This document shows, one piece after another, positions 42,707-51,996 of a DNA stretch of 64,000 nt. The translations under genes and the position numbers were made by a program. The notes beneath the pieces were generated by a model. That model had not been told where the DNA came from. It ran no database searches and was given only the letters and a program-made list of their open reading frames with translations. Position 1 is the first letter of the stretch. Each line of letters begins with the position of its first letter. Origin of the DNA: Hymenobacter rubripertinctus (lineage in GTDB: Bacteria; Bacteroidota; Bacteroidia; Cytophagales; Hymenobacteraceae); assembly GCF_003583925.1 (NCBI RefSeq), contig NZ_QYCN01000009.1, forward strand, positions 86,164 to 150,163, written 5' to 3'.

Positions 42707-43753
42707 ATGATTGCAGCCCAAGGCTATGCCGCCCCCGCCGCCGACCAACCCCTTGTTCCTTTCAGCTTCGAGCGCCGCGATGTGGGTCCCCACGACGTAC
42801 GCATGGATATTCTGTTCTGCGGCGTTTGCCACTCCGACATTCACCAGGCCCGCAACGAGTGGGGCAGCTCCATGTTCCCGATGGTGCCGGGCCATGAAAT
42901 CGTAGGTCGCGTAACGGAAGTGGGTGCCCACGTCAAGAACTTTAAAGTGGGCGATCTGGCCGGCGTGGGCTGCATGGTGGACTCCTGCCAGCACTGCGCC
43001 GAGTGCAACGAGGGCCTGGAGCAGTACTGCGACAACGGCTTCGTGGGCACCTACAGCGCCAAGGACAAGGACGGCTCCACCACCCAGGGCGGCTACTCCA
43101 ACAACATCGTGGTGACCGAGAAATTCGTGCTCCGCGTGTCCAAGAAGCTCGATTTGTCGCGCGTGGCGCCGCTGCTGTGCGCCGGCATCACCACCTGGTC
43201 GCCGCTGCGCCAGTGGAACGCCAAAAAGGGCGACCGGGTAGCTGTAATCGGCCTCGGCGGGTTGGGCCACATGGCCGTGAAATTCGCCGCCGCCATGGGC
43301 TGCGAAGTAACCGTGCTCAGCACCTCGCCCGGCAAGGAAGCCGATGCCAAAGAACTCGGCGCCCACAAGTTCGTGGTGACCAAGGAAAAAGGCGCGATGG
43401 AAGGCATCAGTAACTACTTCGACCTGATCATCAACACCGTATCGGCCCCCATCGACCTGATGCCCTACGTAGCCAGCCTGCGCCTCGACGGCACGATGGT
43501 GCTGCTCGGCGTTCCGCCCGAAGCGGCCCAACTGCACGCCTTCAACCTGATTGCCAAGCGCCGCCGCATCGCTGGCTCGCTGATTGGCGGCATCCAGGAA
43601 ACCCAGGAAATGCTGGATTTCTGCGCCGAGCACAACGTGATGAGCGACGTGGAAGTTATCAACATCGACTACATCAACGAGGCCTACGAGCGCATGATGA
43701 AGTCCGACGTGAAGTACCGCTTCGTTATCGACATGGAGAGCCTGAAAGGGTAA
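42707..43753 (+). CDS. Zinc-dependent NAD(P) alcohol dehydrogenase (YahK type)
   Basis: A 348-residue medium-chain dehydrogenase. The catalytic zinc site is in DILFCGVCHSDIHQAR and GHEIVGRVTEVG; the structural zinc site is in GCMVDSCQHCAECNEGLEQYC near residue 92. The nucleotide-binding turn is VAVIGLGGLGHMAVKFA near residue 180. The family includes YahK and plant cinnamyl-alcohol-type enzymes that reduce aldehydes with NADPH. The gene stands alone, before a strong terminator. Confidence 0.92.
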   Translation: MIAAQGYAAPAADQPLVPFSFERRDVGPHDVRMDILFCGVCHSDIHQARNEWGSSMFPMVPGHEIVGRVTEVGAHVKNFKVGDLAGVGCMVDSCQHCAECNEGLEQYCDNGFVGTYSAKDKDGSTTQGGYSNNIVVTEKFVLRVSKKLDLSRVAPLLCAGITTWSPLRQWNAKKGDRVAVIGLGGLGHMAVKFAAAMGCEVTVLSTSPGKEADAKELGAHKFVVTKEKGAMEGISNYFDLIINTVSAPIDLMPYVASLRLDGTMVLLGVPPEAAQLHAFNLIAKRRRIAGSLIGGIQETQEMLDFCAEHNVMSDVEVINIDYINEAYERMMKSDVKYRFVIDMESLKG

Positions 43754-43799
43754 TCTCTGAGCTGTAAGCAGCCAGCTTCAAGTTGACTGTCTGAATAAT

Positions 43800-43852
43800 A
43801 AAGGAGCCCTACGCCACCTGAACAAGCCGTTCAGGTGGCGTAGGGCTCCTTT
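43800..43852. terminator. Perfect 24-bp bidirectional terminator
   Basis: AAAGGAGCCCTACGCCACCT plus GAAC (43800-43823) pairs with 43829-43852 around AAGCC; A and T runs on both sides. It separates the alcohol dehydrogenase and serine hydrolase genes. Confidence 0.88.
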
Positions 43853-43860
43853 ATTTGGTT

Positions 43861-43907
43861 GTTGTAGCGCGAACCGCAGGACAGCGAAACTCCAGCTTCG
43901 CGCTACA
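43861..43907. repeat. Short inverted repeat TGTAGCGCGAA
   Basis: TTGTAGCGCGAA near 43861 and TTCGCGCTACAA near 43896 pair around a middle with CAGCGAAACTCCAGC. It is another intergenic hairpin of unknown role. Confidence 0.55.
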
Positions 43908-43947
43908 AATTTACGGCATCATATTGCGCAAACGGAGCGGCGGAGGC

Positions 43948-45492
43948 TTACCGCTTCACGAACACGTAAGGGTCCTGCTCCACGTAGTCGTTCACGCGCA
44001 GCTCCAGGTTTTTTGCCTGGCCGTTTTCGACTTCAAATTTGGCGGGCAGCACGCCGAACACGAGGTCGGAGTAAGTGGCGCGGAACTCCTGGCCGTCCAT
44101 GTAGTCGAGGGTGGCGGTGAGGCCGGGGTGGTTGGGGATGACTACGAGCAACTGCTGGCCTTTCTGGGTGACCTGGATGCGGCCGAAGAGTGGGTTCTCG
44201 AACTCGCCCACGTAGGCTTTGAGGGGCAGGGGGACCTTGTTCTTTTTGGCCACGCGGGCGGCCAGGGCCAGCGTGGGGTCGGGGCCGGCCGCTAGTTCGC
44301 CGGCGCGGCGCCGAGCCAGGGCCTGGGCGCTGCGGTCGACGTAGGGCACACCGAGGTAGCTGTCGAGGATCTGGTAGCGCAGGGCCTCGAAGAAGCTCTG
44401 GTTGTCGTTGTTGGTGAGCACGGCCAGGCCCAGGCCCGCTTCGGGTACGAAGCAGACGTTGCTCACCTGCCCCGAAGCGCCGCCGGTGTGCCAGAAAATC
44501 TGGCGGCCGTTGTAGTCGGCCGTTTCGGTGCCCAGGGCGTAGGACACGAAATGGGTAGGCAGCACCGGCGACTTACGGCTGGTGATGATGGTGTTGGCGT
44601 CGCGGGTTTTGCGCAGGGCCGCCCAGGGTAGCACCTGCCGGCCCTCGTAGCGGCCGCTGTCGAGCTGGAAGCGGAGCCAGTGGGCCAGGTCGGTTACGTT
44701 GGAGGCCATGCTGGCGCAGGGGCCCATGTTGTCCCAGTTATCGAACTGCACTTTGGCCAGCGGCCCGAAGGTGTTGGAGTAGGCCGCCGCAATGTTGGGC
44801 TGCTTGGCGAATTCAAGCGACGAAACGAACGTGCGGCTCATGCCCAGCGGTTGCAATAGGTTCTGCTGCACGTAGATTTCCCAACTCGTGCCCCCGGTAG
44901 CGGCCGGAATGATTTCGCCGGCCGTTACGAAGCCCGCGTTGCAGTAGCCATAATCCCGGCGGAATTCACGGGTGGGCTGCATCAGGCGCATGCGGCGCAC
45001 AATGTCGGCCCGCTCCAAGTTGGATTTGAAGAAGGTGAAGTCGCCCTGAAACGTTTTGAAGCCTAGGTGGTGGCTCATCAGGTCGCGCACCGTCACGAGG
45101 CGGGTGCTGAGGGTGTCGTAGAGGCGGAAATCGGGCAGGTATTTGGTTACCCGGTCGTCGAGGCTGATTTTCTTCTCCCCATCAAGCTTAGCCAGGGCCG
45201 TGCCCGTGAACAGCTTGGTGTTGGAGGCAATCATGAACAGCGTCTGGGCATCCACGGGGGCCGGCTTGCCCACTTCGCGCACGCCAAAGCCCTTCTGGGC
45301 TACCACCTGCCCATCCTTCACCACCACCACGGCCAGGCCCGGAATATCCCAGAGACGCATGCCGCGCCGCACGTAGCTGTCGAGGCTGTCGGTAATAAAG
45401 CGGTTGGGGGCGGTGGTCTGGGCCTGGGCGGCCGTGCCCGCGCCCAGCAGCAGGGCGGCAGCGGCGGTTATTCGAAAGGAGGGAAAGCGCAT
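43948..45492 (-). CDS. Secreted class C beta-lactamase-like serine hydrolase
   Basis: A 514-residue protein with a signal peptide (MRFPSFRITAAAALLLG then AAQAQ). The beta-lactamase family motifs are SxxK in MIASNTKLFTG (about residue 93), YxN in YGYCNAGFVTAGE (about 180) and HTG in IFWHTGGASGQV (about 330). The C-terminal part (about 410-514) is a DUF3471-like domain (LPLKAYVGEFENPLFGRIQVT). Family members are esterases or peptidases as often as beta-lactamases; nothing here shows antibiotic resistance. A family A repeat lies upstream. Confidence 0.87.
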   Translation of the reverse strand: MRFPSFRITAAAALLLGAGTAAQAQTTAPNRFITDSLDSYVRRGMRLWDIPGLAVVVVKDGQVVAQKGFGVREVGKPAPVDAQTLFMIASNTKLFTGTALAKLDGEKKISLDDRVTKYLPDFRLYDTLSTRLVTVRDLMSHHLGFKTFQGDFTFFKSNLERADIVRRMRLMQPTREFRRDYGYCNAGFVTAGEIIPAATGGTSWEIYVQQNLLQPLGMSRTFVSSLEFAKQPNIAAAYSNTFGPLAKVQFDNWDNMGPCASMASNVTDLAHWLRFQLDSGRYEGRQVLPWAALRKTRDANTIITSRKSPVLPTHFVSYALGTETADYNGRQIFWHTGGASGQVSNVCFVPEAGLGLAVLTNNDNQSFFEALRYQILDSYLGVPYVDRSAQALARRRAGELAAGPDPTLALAARVAKKNKVPLPLKAYVGEFENPLFGRIQVTQKGQQLLVVIPNHPGLTATLDYMDGQEFRATYSDLVFGVLPAKFEVENGQAKNLELRVNDYVEQDPYVFVKR

Positions 45493-45540
45493 GGGGTTTG
45501 AAAAGGCAGGTTGATGATGCAGAAAGGCGGTAACAAAGAA

Positions 45541-45644
45541 CGGTCATCCTGAGCAGAGCGAAGGCGCTTCTCACGCTAAAACGACATCGTAGCAACGACT
45601 CGGACTAACGTGATGAGTTCCTTCGCGCTGCTCAGGATAACAGA
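45541..45644. repeat. Intergenic hairpin repeat, family A
   Basis: GGTCATCCTGAGCAGAGCGA then AGGCGCTTCTCACG on the left; ACGTGATGAGTTCCTTCGCG then CTGCTCAGGATAACAG on the right. Confidence 0.75.
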
Positions 45645-45663
45645 TGTGTACGCAGCCTTCCAG

Positions 45664-46158
45664 CTACTCCTTCTCCACCGGATACTCGAACTCGCCTTCC
45701 AGCGTGAACCGGCGTGCCCCGCGGCCCACCTCGCAGACCTGGCAGCGGTAGGTGCCGCGCAGCCAGTGCCTGTCGCTGTTGACGCCCGTAATGGTCACCA
45801 CCCCGGGGTTGTCGGAGCAGGATTTGGAGTAGGCCGACGTGTTGCCGTAGCGGTAGGACGCGTCGCGGTTGCGGCCGCTCAGGATTTCCTGAAATTTGTA
45901 GGTGCCGGTTTCGATGGGAAACCGGTCGATGATGATGTTCAGGCCCTGGCCGTCGGGGTCGTCGGCGCGCACGATGTTCAGGCGGAGGGCGCGGTCGGCG
46001 CTGAGAAAGAACCGGGAGCTGATGGTGTCGGCGGGCACGGTTTTGCCGTCGATGCGCAGCGTGAGCCGGCGGACGGTTTCGGAGCGAAGCGGGGCGAACG
46101 AGGACTTTGGCGCGGCCCCCAACAGGGGCAGCAAAAGCAGGGGGAGAAGTCGTTTCAT
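45664..46158 (-). CDS. Unrecognised secreted protein
   Basis: A 164-residue protein with a signal peptide (MKRLLPLLLLPLLGAA). The body is beta-rich (LTLRIDGKTVPADTISSRFF, LNIVRADDPDGQGLNIIIDRF, TGTYKFQEILSG) and has a Cys pair in YRCQVCEVGRG. The layout looks like small Bacteroidota periplasmic beta proteins such as DUF6252, but I cannot assign it. The ATG at 46158 starts the signal; the frame continues upstream to 46284 without meaning. Confidence 0.6.
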   Translation of the reverse strand: MKRLLPLLLLPLLGAAPKSSFAPLRSETVRRLTLRIDGKTVPADTISSRFFLSADRALRLNIVRADDPDGQGLNIIIDRFPIETGTYKFQEILSGRNRDASYRYGNTSAYSKSCSDNPGVVTITGVNSDRHWLRGTYRCQVCEVGRGARRFTLEGEFEYPVEKE

Positions 46159-46293
46159 GGGCGAAGGGGAACAAGAATCAGCCCAGAAACTACGAAAAAG
46201 GGAGCAAAACGGGCAGAAACGGCACTGCCCCACCCCGCCGTTAGGCAAGGCGCCCGGTTTGCGTTCGACGGCGGGTGGGAGCAAGTGCTGCCC

Positions 46294-47493
46294 CTAGTCG
46301 TTTTGCCGGCCCGGATACTGATGTAGGGCCATTTCCAGGCAGTCCATGGCCCGGTTGATGAGGTCGTGATGGATCACGTAGGCCAGGCGCACCTGCTGGC
46401 GCCCCAGTTCGGCAGTGGCATAGAAGCCGGCCGCCGGGGAGGCCATCAGGGTTTCCCCGTTCAGGTCGAATTCCTCCAGCAGCCATTGGCAGAAGCGGCC
46501 GGCATCGTCCACGGGCAGGTGGCAGAGCACGTAGAAAGCCCCGCGCGGCAGGGGGCAGCGCACCCCGGGCATGGCCCGCAGGCGGCGCACCATCAGGTCG
46601 CGGCGGGCCAGGTACTCGGCTTTGGTGTAGTCGAAATAGTCGGCGGGGAGGTCGGCGGCGGCCTGGGCCAGCAGCTGGCCCAGGCCGGGCGGGCACACCC
46701 GCAGCTGCGCCAGCTTGAATACCACGTCGCGCAGGGCCTGATTTTTCGTTACCAGTGCTCCTATGCGGGCTCCGCAGGCGCTGTAGCGCTTGGAAATGGT
46801 GTCGAGCAAGACCACGTGCTGCTCGGCGCCGGCCAGCTCCAGGGCGCTGGTGAAGCGGCCGTCGTAGCAAAATTCGCGGTAGGCTTCGTCGGAGAGCAGG
46901 TACAGGTTGTGGCGCAGGCACAGGTCGCGGAGCTGCTCCAGCTCGGCGCGGCTATACACGTAGCCGGTGGGGTTGTTGGGGCTGCAAATGAGGATGGCGC
47001 GGGTGCGGGGCGTAATCTTCGCCTCGAATTCGCTGATGGGCGGCAGGGCGAAGTCATCTGCCAGGTAAGAGGCTACCGGCACCAGGTGGGTACCGGTGGC
47101 CACCGCGAAGCCCGCGTAAGGCCCGTAAAACGGCTCGGGCACAATGAACTCGTCGCCGGGGTTGAGGCAGGCCAGCAGGGCGAACGAAATGGCTTCGCTG
47201 CCTCCGGCCGTCACCAGAATGTCGTCGGCGGCTACCTTCAGGCCCTGCTGCTGGTAGTAATCGGCCAGCACCTGGCGGTAGCTGTCGGTGCCGGCCGTGG
47301 GGCCGTACTCCAGCACCCGGATGTCGGCCTGCTGCACGGCCGCCAGCATTTGCGGGGGTGTTTCGATGTCGGGCTGACCGATGTTGAGGGGATGCACCGT
47401 GAGGCCGCGCCGGCGGGCGGCTTCGGCGAAGGGCGTGAGTTTGCGGTAGGGGGAGGGGGGCAGCGTCAGCCCACGCTCGGAAAGTGGCAGCAT
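46294..47493 (-). CDS. Class I/II PLP-dependent aminotransferase
   Basis: A 399-residue fold-type I aminotransferase. It shows NIGQPDIETPP near residue 38, TAGGSEAISFALLACLNPGDEFIVPEPFYGPYAGFA near 92, ICSPNNPTGYVYSRAEL near 168, the DEAYREF motif, and the PLP Lys in LLDTISKRYSACGARIGAL near residue 236. The closing RRLRAMPGVRCPLPRGAFY is typical. It probably acts on aspartate or aromatic amino acids; the sequence does not decide. A TATCTTTA box (47508-47501, minus strand) is upstream. Confidence 0.9.
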   Translation of the reverse strand: MLPLSERGLTLPPSPYRKLTPFAEAARRRGLTVHPLNIGQPDIETPPQMLAAVQQADIRVLEYGPTAGTDSYRQVLADYYQQQGLKVAADDILVTAGGSEAISFALLACLNPGDEFIVPEPFYGPYAGFAVATGTHLVPVASYLADDFALPPISEFEAKITPRTRAILICSPNNPTGYVYSRAELEQLRDLCLRHNLYLLSDEAYREFCYDGRFTSALELAGAEQHVVLLDTISKRYSACGARIGALVTKNQALRDVVFKLAQLRVCPPGLGQLLAQAAADLPADYFDYTKAEYLARRDLMVRRLRAMPGVRCPLPRGAFYVLCHLPVDDAGRFCQWLLEEFDLNGETLMASPAAGFYATAELGRQQVRLAYVIHHDLINRAMDCLEMALHQYPGRQND

Positions 47494-47613
47494 GGGCTTA
47501 AAGATAGGCGGGGGCCGCCACAAACCCAGCGCATCGGCCACCAAAGCCCTTCCGCCGCCGTAGTCCGGCCCCCCACGGCCATAACCTGCCGGCTCCCGAA
47601 CGGTTAGTGCTGC

Positions 47614-48135
47614 ATGATGGCTCCCGCCCAACCCGAAGTCTGGCTGCGTGGCCCCCTGCCCGGGGTGCCGCCCCTGCTTCAGCCCATAGCCCATGCGCTG
47701 CTCCAGGCCCGCGAAGAACTTTCCGCCGCCCTCCACGAATTTCCTGACGCGCTGCTGCCCGCCCGCCCGGCCGGAGTGGCTTCCGTGGGCTTTCACCTGC
47801 GCCACCTCAGCGGCGTCCTCGACCGGATGCAGACCTACGCCCGCGCCCAGCCCCTGAACGAAGCTCAGCTGGCCTACCTGGCCGCCGAACACAATGGCCC
47901 TACCCCACCCGAATCGACGGCGGTCCTGCTCGGGCGCTTCAGCGCCGCGGTGGAGCAACTGCTGGGCCTGCTGCGCGCTACGCCCGAAAGGACGCTGCCC
48001 GATTTCCGGCCGGTGGGCCGGCAGGCGCTGCCCAGCACCCTGATCGGGCTGCTGGTACACGCCGCCGAGCACACCACCCGCCACGTGGGCCAGCTGCTGG
48101 TGACGGCCCGGGTGGTGCAGGCTGGTCTACGGTAA
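47614..48135 (+). CDS. DinB-family four-helix protein
   Basis: A 173-residue DinB/YfiT-like protein. The metal-binding His residues are in VGFHLRHLSGVLDRM near residue 58 and LVHAAEHTTRHVGQLLVT near the end. Members bind a metal in a four-helix bundle and may be thiol-dependent transferases. The start is ATG 47614 or 47617. It is convergent with the GH16 gene, with about 10 bp between. Confidence 0.85.
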   Translation: MMAPAQPEVWLRGPLPGVPPLLQPIAHALLQAREELSAALHEFPDALLPARPAGVASVGFHLRHLSGVLDRMQTYARAQPLNEAQLAYLAAEHNGPTPPESTAVLLGRFSAAVEQLLGLLRATPERTLPDFRPVGRQALPSTLIGLLVHAAEHTTRHVGQLLVTARVVQAGLR

Positions 48136-48145
48136 CCAATGGCCT

Positions 48146-49048
48146 TCAGCGGGCCGTCCGGGGCTTATACACCTTAATGTAATCCACAATGAGGGCACTC
48201 TGCCGCTGGCCGGGCAGGCCCGGCCAGGTGTTAAAAGGCGCTCCGGCAACAACGGCCTGGTTGACGATAATATCGGCCGGGGCGGGGAAGGTGGGTAGTT
48301 CGGTGGCAGGCACGGTCCGGAGGCGGCGGCCATCCAGGTAAAACGTTACGGCGGCGGCCGTCCAGCTGACGGCGTAGGTGTGAAAGTCGGCGGTGAGGTC
48401 GGCCCCGCCCCGGGCCTGAAACTCGGCTTGTCGGGAGCGGGCCGGCCCGTTGCTGGGGTTCCAGTGCACGTTGTTGGAAAAACTGCGGCTACTGATGCTT
48501 TCCAGCACATCGATTTCAGTGGGGCCACTGTAGAGCCAGAAGGCCGGCCAGGTGCCTGCCCCGCCCCCCAGCCGGCACCGGATTTCAAACAGTCCGTACT
48601 GCACACCCCGGTTGCCGGGCCAGCGGGCCGTATCGCCCCAGTCGCGGCGGGGCTGGAGTGCTGGTTTCAGGCTAAGCCAGCCCGACTCAAAGTGTAGTAT
48701 TTTGACCGTGTCGCGGCCGGCCACGGAGTACCGGTAGGCCAGGGGCTCGGGCAAGGGGCGGGCCACCAGGTGGAGGTTGCCCTCGTGCAGCTCCAGGGCG
48801 CGCTGGTCGTAGTATTCGTCCTCCCTGGCGTTGCCGATAAGGGTGCGGTAGGTATCGGGGGTAAATTTCCAGGGCGAGCGGACCTGCATATCGGCCACGT
48901 CGCGGTAGGTGTCGAAGTCTTCGAGCCAGACGAGCTGCCAGTCGCGGTAGCGCAGGCGCTTCTGAGCGCTTGCCGGGGCCGCCAGTAGCAGCAGCGAGAG
49001 GCACGGGAATAATAATCGGCCAGCGGCCGGTAGGTAATGGCTGAACAT
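48146..49048 (-). CDS. Secreted glycoside hydrolase, family 16
   Basis: A 300-residue secreted beta-glucanase-like enzyme. The signal peptide ends APASAQ; the catalytic ExDxxE is EIDVLES at residues 178-183, preceded by YGLFEIRCRLGGGAGTWPAFWLYSG and followed by HTYAVSWTAAAVTFYLDGRRLRT. GH16 enzymes cut beta-glucans, agars or carrageenans; the substrate cannot be told. The ATG at 49048 begins the signal; the frame to 49195 has no meaning. No SusC/D-type locus is nearby. Confidence 0.9.
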   Translation of the reverse strand: MFSHYLPAAGRLLFPCLSLLLLAAPASAQKRLRYRDWQLVWLEDFDTYRDVADMQVRSPWKFTPDTYRTLIGNAREDEYYDQRALELHEGNLHLVARPLPEPLAYRYSVAGRDTVKILHFESGWLSLKPALQPRRDWGDTARWPGNRGVQYGLFEIRCRLGGGAGTWPAFWLYSGPTEIDVLESISSRSFSNNVHWNPSNGPARSRQAEFQARGGADLTADFHTYAVSWTAAAVTFYLDGRRLRTVPATELPTFPAPADIIVNQAVVAGAPFNTWPGLPGQRQSALIVDYIKVYKPRTAR

Positions 49049-49123
49049 TGAGGAGCGGGTAACGGAAAGCTGGTGCGCTAAACGTAAAACAACCGGCTTC
49101 CGATACCGCGGCGGCGGCGGGGT

Positions 49124-49168
49124 GCAAAAAAAACGGGCGGCCTTCCCGCAGGAAAGCCGCCCGTCGGA
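49124..49168 (-). terminator. Intrinsic terminator of the astacin-like gene
   Basis: CGGGCGGCCTTCC and GGAAAGCCGCCCG form a stem with one wobble around CGCA; on the minus strand an eight-T run follows. Confidence 0.75.
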
Positions 49169-49200
49169 AGACGTAGCCGGCGCCGACCGGCTCATGCTGG

Positions 49201-50052
49201 CTAGTACATGACGTCGATGCCGCTCTTGTCGCCGGCTGAGAGGCCGGTGCGCTGAATGTTGAAGGTGGAACCGTCCTTCTTCACGATGGTAGGCTGGCCG
49301 TTCGAGGAGAACGAGAAAGAGCCGTACATCATGATGGAGCCGAAATCGAGGGCACCGAAATCGGTGCCGCCGTAGCCCAGGTCGGTGTACTTGGTGAAGT
49401 TGCCCTCGTAGCCCGACTGAATATTCTGGGTGAGGATGTTGACGAAAGCGTCGCGGTCGGCCCGGGTCTGCTCGTGAAACAGGCCCAGAGCGTGGCCGAT
49501 TTCGTGGATGGTGTTGCCCGTGCTACAGCCCGAGGCCAGGTTGATGTACTGCTGACTGCCAGTGCGCCCGATGTTGGAGGAGCAGCCCGAGCCCACCCGG
49601 AACGTAACAAAAGCGGTTTGGGTGGTGCGCTGCACGAAGCGCACGGGGGAATTGGCCTGCCAATGGGCAATGGCACCGGTCACGCGGGCCTGGTTGGGCA
49701 GGGCGGGGTCGATGGCGTAGTACACCACGCCCGAGGGCCAGCGGCCGGTCGTGCGGCCGGCGCTGCCCGGGCGCTGCTGGCCGCCGGCGCTGGTCGCCAG
49801 CTGCTCACTGGTGAGCAGAATATCGCCTTCGTACACTTTGTCGCCGTTGATTTCCTGGTAGCTGACGGGCTGTCCGCCCCACTCGCCGGTTTTCAATTCT
49901 CCGGTCTGGTTGGGGTACGCCAGCTCGGCCTGGGCCTGGGCTTGCTGCTCCGGCTGGGCCGGCCGGGCCTGCTGGTCCTTGCTGCAACTGGTTAAGGAAA
50001 TAGTGCCAAATAAGGCCGAGTAGGCCAAGATGGAAAAAGAAGGTACTTGCAT
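49201..50052 (-). CDS. M12-family (astacin-like) zinc metallopeptidase, lipoprotein
   Basis: A 283-residue protein with a lipoprotein signal (LFGTISLTSC). The astacin zinc motif HEIGHALGLFHE is at residues 183-194, and the Met-turn is in SIMMYGSFSF. A propeptide-like region (about 25-90) comes before the catalytic part beginning WPSGVVYYAI. In Bacteroidota such proteins are often used on other cells or on peptides; the target here is unknown. It is followed by its own terminator. Confidence 0.9.
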   Translation of the reverse strand: MQVPSFSILAYSALFGTISLTSCSKDQQARPAQPEQQAQAQAELAYPNQTGELKTGEWGGQPVSYQEINGDKVYEGDILLTSEQLATSAGGQQRPGSAGRTTGRWPSGVVYYAIDPALPNQARVTGAIAHWQANSPVRFVQRTTQTAFVTFRVGSGCSSNIGRTGSQQYINLASGCSTGNTIHEIGHALGLFHEQTRADRDAFVNILTQNIQSGYEGNFTKYTDLGYGGTDFGALDFGSIMMYGSFSFSSNGQPTIVKKDGSTFNIQRTGLSAGDKSGIDVMY

Positions 50053-50350
50053 GACGTAGAGGGTTTTGGTGGTGGAGTATGGAAAGAACGTCAGCAAGAA
50101 AAAGAATATTTTGTATCGCGGCGAAAAATCTTTCCCTGCCGCCCGGCTTCAGTCCCGTTCCAGACCCCTGCCCAATGAATTCCGCGGCGGGCAATTCAGG
50201 ATTCTGACCGCCAAAAAGCGGCCTGGCAAAGGTGAAAGGGGCTTTTTCAGTCGGGAGCCACTTCGGTTCATCAAAAGCAGGCGTCCACGACCGGTCCTCG
50301 GCAATGCCAAAATCCTATAACCTAAAAGGAGTGCAACAGACTCGCCCAAC

Positions 50351-50647
50351 TCAGGCCAGCGCGTCGGCGGCGGCCACGTACTGCTCGATGTGGCGGGCAC
50401 GTACCCGGTAGCGAAACCAACCCACTACCGAAATCACCACGCCCATCGGCACAAACAGCACGCCCACCCACACATACACGTTGTTGCGAAAGAAGTTGAT
50501 GAGCGAGAAACCGGCAATAACCAGCGTCATGCCGGTGCGCAGGTAGGCCAGCAGGGTTCGTTCGTTGGCCAGGCGGGTGCGTTCCATGGCCAGGCGGTCG
50601 CGCAATTCAAGGGGAGAGTGGGGCGTAGCCGTGTGCAGAGTCGTCAT
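50351..50647 (-). CDS. DUF202 membrane protein (YidH-like)
   Basis: A 98-residue membrane protein. The DUF202 signature is LAMERTRLANERTLLAYLRTGM near residue 18, followed by two helices (LVIAGFSLINFF and VWVGVLFVPMGVVISVVGWF). The role is unknown. Positions 50053-50350 upstream of the astacin gene hold no other gene. Confidence 0.85.
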   Translation of the reverse strand: MTTLHTATPHSPLELRDRLAMERTRLANERTLLAYLRTGMTLVIAGFSLINFFRNNVYVWVGVLFVPMGVVISVVGWFRYRVRARHIEQYVAAADALA

Positions 50648-50787
50648 GGCTGCTCTTACGCAGACGGGGGCCGCAACGCCGCCCGGCGGCGGCAGCCAGC
50701 GGCTGCTACAACCATTGGCCGGGCAATTACGTGTTCTATGCTACCAGCCTTTCCCTACCGGCCTTCTTTTCCCCTTTTTCATACTGT

Positions 50788-51834
50788 ATGGATTTCTCTA
50801 TTGCCTGGCAGAAGCTCAACGGCATGGGCCGCAGCTTTATGGCCGTACTGCCCAACCTGCTTATCGGGCTGGTCGTGCTCGTGGTGTTCATCTTCATTGC
50901 CCGGGGGATTCGGTCACTGGTGTTGCGGGTGGCCCAGAACCGCCACCAGAGCCAGAGCCTGACCTTACTGCTGAGCCGGCTGGCCTACGTGTTCGTGCTC
51001 ATTTTCGGGATACTGGTGATGTTCACCATCATGATTCCCAGCTTCACGCCTACCAGCCTGCTGAGTGCCCTCGGGGTGGGCGGCGTAGCTATTGGCTTTG
51101 CGTTCAAGGATATCTTCCAGAACTTCCTGGCCGGAGTGCTGCTGCTGCTCACCGAGCCTTTCCGCATCAACGACCAGATTAAGTACAAGGACTTCGAGGG
51201 CACCGTGGAGAACATCCAGACCCGGGCTACCACCATCAAAACCTACGATGGCCGCCGCGTCGTTATCCCCAACGCCGAACTGTTCATCAACGCCGTGACG
51301 GTGAACACGGCTTACGACCAGCGCCGCCTGCAATACGATATCGGCATCGGCTACGGCGACGATATTGCCGCGGCCCGCAAGCTCATCATCGAGGCCATGC
51401 AGGAAGCGCCCAACGTGCTCAACGACCCGGTCCCGGAAGCCCTGATTGTGGATTTAGCCGGTAGCAGCGTGAATATCCGGGCCCGCTGGTGGATTAAGCC
51501 CCCCCGCCGCGCCGACTTCATGGACTCTCAGAACGAGGTGCTCGAGCTCATCAAGAACAAGCTCACCGCCGCCGGCATCGACCTGCCCTTCCCCACCCAG
51601 CAAATCCTGTGGCACGACCAGACCGAGGAAACCGACGGCAACCGCCAAACCCAGCGCGAAGGCTGGCCCGCCGGCAAGGGTGAGGTGCCCCGGTCCCGCG
51701 CCCAGGTGCGGGCGGAAGCGGAGGAACAGCGGCAGCAGCTGGCCAGCAACAAACCCGAGCCGCGCCAACTGACCAAATCAACCGAGAAGTTGCAGCCTGA
51801 GCCACGGCAGCCGCAGGCTGATTCGGTTAGTTAG
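50788..51834 (+). CDS. Mechanosensitive ion channel (MscS family)
   Basis: A 348-residue membrane protein. Three helices are visible; the pore-lining helix is GVGGVAIGFAFKDIFQNFLAGVLLLL near residue 95. The beta domain (EGTVENIQTRATTIKTYDGRRVVIPNAELF) and the alpha/beta domain (YDIGIGYGDDIAAARKLI) follow. The tail after about residue 285 is hydrophilic and Gln/Pro-rich. It releases solutes when the membrane is stretched. I chose the ATG at 50788; the frame runs on to 50731. Confidence 0.93.
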   Translation: MDFSIAWQKLNGMGRSFMAVLPNLLIGLVVLVVFIFIARGIRSLVLRVAQNRHQSQSLTLLLSRLAYVFVLIFGILVMFTIMIPSFTPTSLLSALGVGGVAIGFAFKDIFQNFLAGVLLLLTEPFRINDQIKYKDFEGTVENIQTRATTIKTYDGRRVVIPNAELFINAVTVNTAYDQRRLQYDIGIGYGDDIAAARKLIIEAMQEAPNVLNDPVPEALIVDLAGSSVNIRARWWIKPPRRADFMDSQNEVLELIKNKLTAAGIDLPFPTQQILWHDQTEETDGNRQTQREGWPAGKGEVPRSRAQVRAEAEEQRQQLASNKPEPRQLTKSTEKLQPEPRQPQADSVS

Positions 51835-51853
51835 GTTAGTCGGTGAAATTAGA

Positions 51854-51893
51854 AAAGGCCGCACCTTCCTGTGTGGGAAGGTGCGGCCTTTCT
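51854..51893. terminator. Intrinsic terminator after the MscS gene
   Basis: AAAGGCCGCACCTTCC and GGAAGGTGCGGCCTTT form a perfect 16-bp stem around TGTGTG, with a T run. Confidence 0.85.
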
Positions 51894-51996
51894 TGATTTA
51901 ATTTGGCTGTGTTGCCGATGAAGCCTATGAGACATTCAACCACCTAGTATGAAGTCACACAGAAGTAAACTGAAGAGAGTGAATTTGGTCGGCTAA

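Noticed and set aside
43948..45492. An antibiotic-resistance beta-lactamase
   Set aside because: The motifs and the DUF3471-like tail fit the broad serine hydrolase family; nothing specific to resistance is seen.
46366..47607. A 413-residue plus-strand frame opposite the aminotransferase
   Set aside because: The minus strand has all PLP-enzyme motifs; the plus frame has none.
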